DNA from: Chelydra serpentina
Lineage: Eukaryota > Chordata > Testudines > Chelydridae
Reading direction: 5' to 3'
Length of the DNA stretch: 64,000 bases
Assembly (NCBI GenBank): GCA_037349315.1
Contig: JBAIAC010000139.1
Coordinates: 312,501 to 376,500 of the forward strand
A program made the position numbers and the translations under genes. Positions 57,721-64,000 of the stretch are shown here, in pieces (position 1 is the first letter of the stretch; the number at the start of each line of letters is the position of its first letter). A model generated the notes under the pieces. The model had not been told where the DNA came from. It worked only from the letters and a program-made list of their open reading frames with translations, and did no database searches.

Positions 57721-58580
57721 GCACAACAAATTCATTTTTAACCACATCTCTCTTAATTTCTTCGTCTATTATGTATTACATTAACGGTACCCAGTGGATT
57801 GTTCAATGCAATCTCTTTTTTATGCGTTGCCCGGAACAGATTTTCGCATTATTTAATGCAGCCTTCCCGTTGCACGTAGAGGTGTTTATTTCGCTCGGTG
57901 AAGCGCGCCGGCAGCGCCACTAATTGTTAATTTTCTCTGTGTGTGTGTGAAGCACCACACAGACATTTAGCAAAGTTGACAATGGTCCCTTCTCCCTCCA
58001 GCGCTGCCTCGGGATCACCTCCCTTTGCAGATTAATCTGCTCCTGAGTCTCTAGGAGGAAATTAAGGTTTTTTGTGGAAGAAAAAAACTTGTATTTAATC
58101 AAAGGGGCTGACACGGAACGGCCACACGATGGCTCCACATCAGGAATGCAAAGCTGGTTTGCACACTGATGGTGACAAGGGATTGAACTCAACACAGACA
58201 CGTTTGTTTATTTCTCTGGGAGCCAGACAGACGTTTCAATGACTTTCCGGGGCTGATGAAAGGAGACTGTGGGGTTGATTTCACTTGCCCACCAGGGCAG
58301 CGTTTGGTGTATAAACAGCACCATGGGCCGCTGGACGGAGAATGGAGACAGACCCCGGGAGCAAACCCTGGTTTCTCAGCTCCAACTGGATCTGCTGCAC
58401 ATTTGGGGTTTTGGGGTTTCGTGCCCGGCCCGGGGCTGCTGGTAGAAATGCTGGTGCCATGAATGGCCGCACGGTGCTCCGGCATGAGGCCCTCACACCC
58501 TATACCAATGGAGGGCTCGTTCCATCCCCAGCTGCGAGGCCGGGAGAGCAGGAGTTAGCATTGTATGCCTGTTTTCATGC
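57717..58580. other. Unassigned sequence
   Basis: No gene or repeat recognised. Confidence 0.35.
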
Positions 58581-58582
58581 TG

Positions 58583-58915
58583 CAACCCCCTGCTCAAAGC
58601 AGGACCAACCGCAACTAAATCATCCCAGCCAGGGCTTTGTCAAGCCGGGCCTTGAAAACCTCTAAGGAAGGAGATTCCACCACCTCCCTAGGGAACCCAT
58701 TCCAGTGCTTCACCACCCTACTAGTGAAAAAGTGTTTCCTAATATCCAACCTAAACCTCCCCCTCTGCAACTTGAGACCATTACTCCTTGTTCTGTCATC
58801 TTCTACCACTGAGAACAGTCTAGATCCATCCTCTTTGGAAGCCCCTTTTAGGTAGTTGAAAGCAGCTATCAAATCCCCCCTCACTCTTCTCTTCCGCAGG
58901 CTAAACAAGCCCCAG
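58583..58915 (-). mobile_element. CR1 LINE ORF2 end
   Basis: Minus frame [20 protein letters not shown] ... [17 protein letters not shown], then a short 3' UTR. Same subfamily as 30721-31195. Confidence 0.94.
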
Positions 58916-59204
58916 GGTCAGTCACATCTGGCTCCAGCCGCCATTGCTGCAGGGAGAGGGGTCGGGAAGTGGGGCAGGGGCTGGTCATGTCTCCGTTGCC
59001 CCAGCAGTCCTGCTCTGGGGGCGACAACCCCAGGCCCAGAGCAGCTGCCGCAGTGCAGGGAGTCCACGGACGCTGCAGCCCATCCCTCGCGCTGTCCTTG
59101 CCTGGTTCGGGGGGAGAAGCCTGGCTCTGAGCGGGGACACAGCGACTAGTCCCCTGGCTCTGAGTCACAGTGTCCAGCCCCTTCCAGCACCGTCGGGTGT
59201 GTCT

Positions 59205-59499
59205 ATACTATGGGCTTATGCCAACATAGCTACCGGAGCCGTAGCGAGGAGTTTCTGCGCCCGAGGCAGTCAGGGGCGCAGACGGGACCGGCGGCTTGCC
59301 TGCGGGAGGTCCGCCGGTCCCGTTGTAGAGCGGACCCTCCGCCGAAGCCGCGGGACTGGGGGACCTCCCGCAGGCAAGCCGCGGCGGCTTCGGTGACGGG
59401 GAGGAGGGGGCGCCCCTGACTGCCGCCTTCTGCGCCCCTGACTGCCGTCCGCCCCGAGGTGAATGCCTCACTCGCCTCGCCCTAGTTACAGCTCTGATA
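59205..59499. repeat. GC-rich dispersed sequence with nested inverted repeats
   Basis: A perfect 20-bp inverted repeat (59293-59312 and 59361-59380) overlaps a second hairpin (59284-59294 with 59311-59321), so the two folds compete. The flanking tatgccaacatagctaccg resumes after the CR1 at 60084 as tggctaccgtaccatagct. Confidence 0.55.
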
Positions 59500-60083
59500 G
59501 ACGCATAGACCGTAAGGTCAGAAGGGACCATTATGATCGTCTAGTCTGACCTCCTGCACAACGCAGGCCACAGAATCTCACCCACCCACTCCTGGAATAA
59601 TCCTCTCACCTATGTCTCAGCTACTGAAGTCCTCAAATCATGGTGTAAAGACTTCAAGATGCAGAGAATCCTCCAGTAAGTGACCCGTGCCCCATGCTGC
59701 AGAGGAAGGCGAAAAACCTCCAGGGCCTCTGCCAATCTACCCTGGAGGAAAATTCCTTCCCGACCCCAAATATGGCGATCGGCTGAACCCCGAGCATGTG
59801 GGCAAGACTCACCAGCCAGACACCCAGGAAAAAGTTCTCTGTAGTAACTTCTAACATCCCATCATTGACCATTGGGCCTATTTACCACGGATGGCAATTA
59901 ATTGACCTTTGACTAAGATCATGTTATCCCATCAAACCATCCCCTCCATAAACGTATCTAGCTTCATCTTGAAGCCAGATAGGTCTTTTGCCCCCACTGC
60001 TCCCCTTGGAAGGCTGTTCCAGAACTTCACTCCTCTGATGGTCAGAAACCTTCGTCTAATTTCAAGTCTAAACTTCCTGATGG
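59500..60083 (-). mobile_element. CR1 LINE 3' part
   Basis: 3' end at plus tagacgcatagaccgtaagg; ends in the ORF2 codons for RFLTIRGVKFWNSLP. Same subfamily as 13518 and 15869. Confidence 0.94.
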
Positions 60084-60427
60084 CTACCGTACCATAGCTA
60101 TAGGCCTAGTGTTTTTCACAGAAGCTTTAGACCCGAGGGCGAGACCCCGGCGTGGCGGCGGCTGCATTCAGTTCATCTACCCCCAAAAGAGCCGAGGCCG
60201 GGGACGTTCCCCTGGGACCTCAGTCACAGCCTGCCCCCCCCCTCTCCCCCATGCTGTGGTTGATGGGGCTCCACCCCCAGCCTGCAGCCCCTTTTCCGTC
60301 TTTCAGTCACCCTGGGTCTGGGAACCTGTCTGAGCTCAGAGCTGCCTCCCACCCGGCCATCCTACTGTGTGGGAATGAGTCATTTTGCCTGCACAAAGAG
60401 CACCTAGAAAAATAGCTCTCAGGAGGT
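60084..60427. other. Upstream flank of tRNA-Gly
   Basis: Unique sequence, no gene motif. Confidence 0.35.
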
Positions 60428-60499
60428 GCATTGATGGTATAGTGGTGAGCATAGCTGCCTTCCAAGCAGTTGACCCGGGTTCGATTCCCGGCCAATGCA
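60428..60499 (+). tRNA. tRNA-Gly (anticodon TCC)
   Basis: 72 nt following vertebrate tRNA-Gly(TCC). Anticodon TCC at 60461-60463 between gctgc/gcagt; T arm cccgg/ccggg around ttcgatt. The acceptor GCATTGA pairs with CCAATGC. Relative to the usual GCGTTGG/CCAACGC, the third pair changed from G-C to A-T on both sides (compensated), while position 7 is A opposite C (not compensated). A T7 terminator lies at 60518-60524. Probably functional, with one weakened pair. Confidence 0.93.
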
Positions 60500-60517
60500 A
60501 TGGTGTGCTTCTTCTCC

Positions 60518-60524
60518 TTTTTTT
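60518..60524 (+). terminator. Pol III terminator of tRNA-Gly
   Basis: T7 run 18 bases after the tRNA 3' end. Confidence 0.85.
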
Positions 60525-61260
60525 CTTGTTTGGAATTGGTTTAATTTCAGTCACATTGTGCGATAATCACATTGTCAACACAACCGTCAGAGAATTTATG
60601 TTCCAAATCCCAGCAGGTCGTTAAACACGCAGGGGGCAGGACTATACCGTGATCTGTAGGAAACATCATTGTGTAATACAGGAAAGTCAGAACCTGTGGG
60701 AACATGCATGTTCAGTGTGTGGGTAGACGTCACATCAGGTTAGATGTTCGGCTGTGTGTTGTGTGTTCTCGTTGTGTTCTGCCTGTGTGCTGCTCCAGCT
60801 CTGTGCAGACAGTTGGCAGGGCAGACCTTGAGTGAACTGCCCAATGACCACAAGATCCGTTAAGGAACGAAGGCACCAGGCCATGTTTATTGTCGACAAA
60901 GCACGACAATAGTATCCCGCAGACTCTACCAGACTACTAAGACATGTAGGCCCATGACAATGGATCAGCTCAGTGAACGGCGGGACTTTCCGTTCCTCCC
61001 TAGGCCAGACAGAAACAATCCCTCTGAAATACATCTTCATATCCCTATACAAACGAGTTACGTACTGCCTCTGATACAGTTAGTTACTGTCCCCTGCCCC
61101 CATCACCTTGTACGTGTTGGGTCGATCAAAACATCTCTATTACGTACTGTCGTCCTGACCTTATCTTTTAGGAGGGATCAGTGTGTTTCCGTTATCCTTG
61201 GGGAATGTTTTCGCCACTGCAGGTTCTTTTTATGCTACAATAATAACGCCATAAACAAAA
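60525..61260. other. Unassigned sequence
   Basis: No recognised gene or repeat. Confidence 0.35.
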
Positions 61261-61864
61261 GTTAAGCACCAATGTGGACACAAGACCACATGGACGTAAA
61301 CTGGGCCATCAACAAGTTTAGCCTTGAAATTAGAGGAAGGTTTCTAACCATCAGAGGAGCGAAGTTCTGGAACGGCTTCCCAAGGGGGTCAAAAAACCTA
61401 CCTGGCTTCAAGGCTGAGCGGATAAGTTTAGGGAGGGGTGGGTATGATGGGACTGCCTGAGACGGCATGTAGCCGATCTGCGACTGCTAATAGCCACTAT
61501 CCCCAATGGCCATTGATGGGGTACTGGATGGGAACGGCTCTGATTTACTACGGAGAATTCTTTCCCAGGGGTCTGGCTGGTGGGTCTTGCCCACAGGCTC
61601 AGGGTCTATCTGATCACCAGATTTGGGATCGGGAAGGAATTTTTCCCTGGGTCAGATTGGCCGAGACCCTGGATTTTTTTCACCTTCCTCTGCAGCGTGG
61701 GGCACGGGGTCACTTGCAAGTTTAAACCAGTGCAAATGGTGGATTCTCTGTAACACGAACATGATCTGAGGACTTCAGGGACTCAGCTAGAAGTTAGGGG
61801 TCTGTTACAGGAGCAGATGGGTGAGGTCCTCCATTCTGCAGTTTGTAGGAGGTCAGACTAAATC

Positions 61865-62282
61865 AGGGGTCGGCAACCTTTCAGAAGCGGCGTGCCGAGT
61901 CTTCATGTACTCACTCGAATTTAAGGCTTCGCGTGCCGGTCATACATTTTAACTTTTTTAGAAGGTCTCTTTCTATAAGTCTATAATATAGAACTAAACT
62001 CTTGTTGTGTGTAAAGTAAATAAGGTTTTAAATATCCGAGGGGGCAGCCGTGTTAGTCTGGATCTGTAGAAGCGACAAAGGGTCCTGTGGCACCTTATAG
62101 ACTAACAGAGGTATGGGAGCATCAGCTTTCGTGGGTGAATCCCCACTTCAAGGGTTTTAAAAATGTTTAAGAAGCTTCATTTAAAATTAAATTAAAATGC
62201 AGAGCTCTCCGGACCGGTGGCCAGGACCCGGGCAGTGTGAGCGCCGCTGAAAATCACCCATGCCATAGGTTGCCTGCCCCTG
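61865..62282 (+). mobile_element. hAT element nested in CR1 and itself containing a fold-back fragment
   Basis: CAGGGGTCGGCAACCTTTC left end and gccataggttgcctgcccctg right end (inverted). Flanks actaaaat / gactaaat are consistent with an 8-bp TSD plus one slip. Confidence 0.88.
62035..62150 (+). repeat. Fold-back family fragment nested in hAT
   Basis: gggggcagccgtgttagtct ... gcatcagctttcgtgggtga: third layer of the nest CR1 > hAT > fold-back. Confidence 0.88.
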
Positions 62283-62339
62283 GACTAAATGATCAGGATG
62301 GTCCCTTCTGGCCCTAAAGTCTGTGAGTCTAAAAGAGAG

Positions 62340-62555
62340 CGGGAAGTCAAGGAAAAAGGAAAAATAAGCCAAAAATCATGATACTCTTTAGGTAAGGAGA
62401 AGATCAAAGTTAAGCCAAACACTTCAACATAAGAATTAATAGGAAAAAGGGGGAGAGACAGAGCCCAGGTATGTTGAGACCCCACCGACATTTGAACTCG
62501 GATCGCTAGAATCAAAGTTCAGACCTTTACGCTGTAGAAAACCTGCTACGGCCGC
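62340..62555 (-). mobile_element. tRNA-Gln-headed SINE-like repeat, copy 1
   Basis: The minus strand has a tRNA-Gln-like head (gaactttgattctagcgatc, then gagttcaaatgtcggtgggg) with the anticodon loop ctttgat, followed by a ~110-bp body (gaagtgtttggcttaac, atttttggcttatttttcc). Aligns along its length with 63283-63475 in the opposite orientation. Confidence 0.65.
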
Positions 62556-62837
62556 TCTCGCCGGACACCTGTGATGAGTAGGATTGGGCGGGGACAACCG
62601 TCACACTTCAGTCATTGAGTGTTTCTCTGTGATCCCCGTCCCGCTCTCTCCCCACCCCCCGTATTTCTCTGCTTCCCCCTCTCTGCAGTTCCCCTCCTGC
62701 TCGCTCTCCCCCTGCATTTTCTCAGGAATTCACCCCACAGCACGAAGGAAAAGCCAGAGGTTGTGTATTCTGCACATGCTCCTGTGTCACCGAGTGTGAG
62801 ACCCAGCTCATAACCAGGCAGCAGGAGAAAATGAGCC
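62556..62837. other. Unassigned sequence
   Basis: Nothing recognised. Confidence 0.35.
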
Positions 62838-62940
62838 TTGATGAGCAACTACTTCCCACACCGCACAGTCAACCTGTGGAACTCCTTGCCGGGGGATGGC
62901 GTGAAGGCCGAAGCTAGAAGTGGGCTCCAAACAGGTTTGG
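62838..62940 (+). mobile_element. CR1 LINE fragment (~100 bp)
   Basis: Encodes the short conserved ORF2 stretch [19 protein letters not shown]. Confidence 0.85.
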
Positions 62941-63282
62941 TTTCAATTTGTTTTGTTTCTTTCTCTCACTGTACGTGTCCTCGATCATCTTGGTGGCAAG
63001 AATGCTTGTAGCAGGCCAAGTGAAAATAAGAAAAGCGAACGCGCGAGGGCGTCTCTGAGTGTCGGGGCAGGGATGGAGATTTTCACGGAGGGGGTAGAGG
63101 AGCGTCTTTTGCTGGTGCGCGGGGAGAGGTTTTGCAGTTTCATTGTGATCAAGTGACAAACTCCCCCGCTGCTGCCCCAGCTCAGTCCCCACTGATAACC
63201 CCCCAACATGGGACCTAGTGATCTCAGCTCTTTAGTGATTTCAGGGGGGGGCCTCAGCGCAGTTTGCCCACCCCTGGGCTAC

Positions 63283-63475
63283 AGCGTAACGGTTTGAACT
63301 TGGATTCTAGCAACTGAGCTCAAATATCAGTGGGATCGCAACCTACCCGAGCGCGTTCTCGCCGCCCTTTCTACTATTCATTATTATTATTCTGAAGTGT
63401 TTGGCTTAACCTCGGTCTCCTGCTTCCCTAATTGTAGGACAATTTTTGGTTTATTTTTCCCTTTCCTCCCCTCTC
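63283..63475 (+). mobile_element. tRNA-Gln-headed SINE-like repeat, copy 2
   Basis: ggtttgaacttggattctag then caactgagctcaaatatcag (tRNA-Gln-like 3' half), then the body gaagtgtttggcttaacct and aatttttggtttatttttcc, shared with copy 1. Confidence 0.65.
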
Positions 63476-63804
63476 CCTTTTGTGTCCCTCCTTATTTTTG
63501 TCACACAAGAGACTCTGCAGCACCAGACACCGACAGGAAACTGTATATTGCCACTTTCTCCCCTATCCTGCGCGAGCAGGACGCAAACACCTCCGACGGC
63601 TGGCATTATAACGCGGAAGACACGGAGATACAGACGCACGTCCCCAGGGTTTCCGACTTTCTCAGATGACGCACGTAGAGCCCTGTAGATCCGCCGATCT
63701 CGGGGGCGGAGCGGGCGGTGGGGCAGGAAGTCTCTAGGGAGAAGTGGAGGATGGTTGGTTGTCAGACACAGCCCAGTTTCACTAGTGCAGGGTGACATGT
63801 GGAT

Positions 63805-63926
63805 AGGGTGACCAGATGTCCTGATTTTATAGGGACAGTCCCGATATGTGGGTCTTTTTCTTATATAGGCTCCTATTCCCCCCCACCCCCTGTCCCGATT
63901 TTTCACACTTGCTGTCTGGTCACCCT
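63805..63926 (+). mobile_element. Short hAT-like MITE (GGGTGACCAGA family)
   Basis: agggtgaccagatgtcctga ... tgctgtctggtcaccct; inverted ends, 122 bp; same family as 3314 and 29056. Confidence 0.9.
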
Positions 63927-64000
63927 GCATGTGAAGCTGTTAGTGAAGCCCCTTGCAAATTTGCGGACAATTTTTGCAGATTGTGGATACAAATGTTGTA

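Larger units (their letters stand above)
61262..62335 (+). mobile_element. CR1 LINE split by a hAT element
   Basis: 61262-61864 is CR1 ORF2 end plus 3' UTR. The tail resumes at 62283 (actaaatgatcaggatggtc ... aaagtctgtgagtct). More diverged than the other CR1s. Confidence 0.9.

Noticed and set aside
57268..57747. Minus-strand frame with a His-Thr repeat start
   Set aside because: Begins in the GT microsatellite and has no recognised motif.
63283..63345. tRNA-Gln gene
   Set aside because: Only the 3' half resembles tRNA-Gln; the 5' half does not fold, and the same body follows in a second copy, so I treat it as a SINE-like repeat.

Overview
The window is nuclear DNA of a reptile, most probably a cryptodiran turtle. 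Four copies of a tRNA-headed SINE match the CryI family, which is restricted to those turtles. They sit among about fifteen 5'-truncated CR1 LINE pieces, several hAT elements with 8-bp target-site duplications (TSDs), Harbinger elements, three related solo LTRs and a fold-back repeat family. The host genes are C2H2 zinc-finger (KRAB-ZNF) genes, one TRIM-type gene and three tRNA genes. The gene content (tRNAs, KRAB-ZNFs, TRIM exons and a basic histone-H1-tail-like remnant) recalls the extended MHC class I neighbourhood of other amniotes; that comparison is inference.

Layout. 0-4 kb: tRNA-Glu, a solo LTR and mobile elements. 4-9.4 kb: plus-strand KRAB-ZNF gene 1 (KRAB-A exon, linker exon, 11-finger exon). 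9.4-17.9 kb: duplicated 3' flank, a 45-bp minisatellite, CR1 and hAT debris. 18-19.1 kb: 9-finger ZNF gene 2, a tandem paralogue of gene 1 with no visible KRAB exon. 19.8-24 kb: LTRs and unexplained coding-like remnants. 24-28.4 kb: an apparently complete Harbinger transposon with an intact Myb/SANT-like gene, an intact DDE transposase and an extra antisense reading frame. 29-36 kb: two tandemly duplicated minus-strand ZNF genes (B and C), both with shortened finger arrays and hAT elements inside former fingers. 37-40 kb: an unassigned broken coding-like tract. 41.9-42 kb: a minus-strand KRAB-A exon that probably serves gene C. 46.6-49.8 kb: five minus-strand exons of a TRIM gene in one open frame, with no RING or B30.2 exon seen. 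50.3-53.4 kb: three abutting GC minisatellites with alternating strand skew. 53.8-64 kb: a near-perfect palindrome, a solo LTR abutting tRNA-Cys, tRNA-Gly and more repeats.

The paralogous pairs (gene 1 versus 2, B versus C, and an inverted duplicate at 13 kb versus 40 kb) act as empty-site controls and date many insertions relative to the duplications. All family names come from recognising motifs in the sequence; no database search was run.
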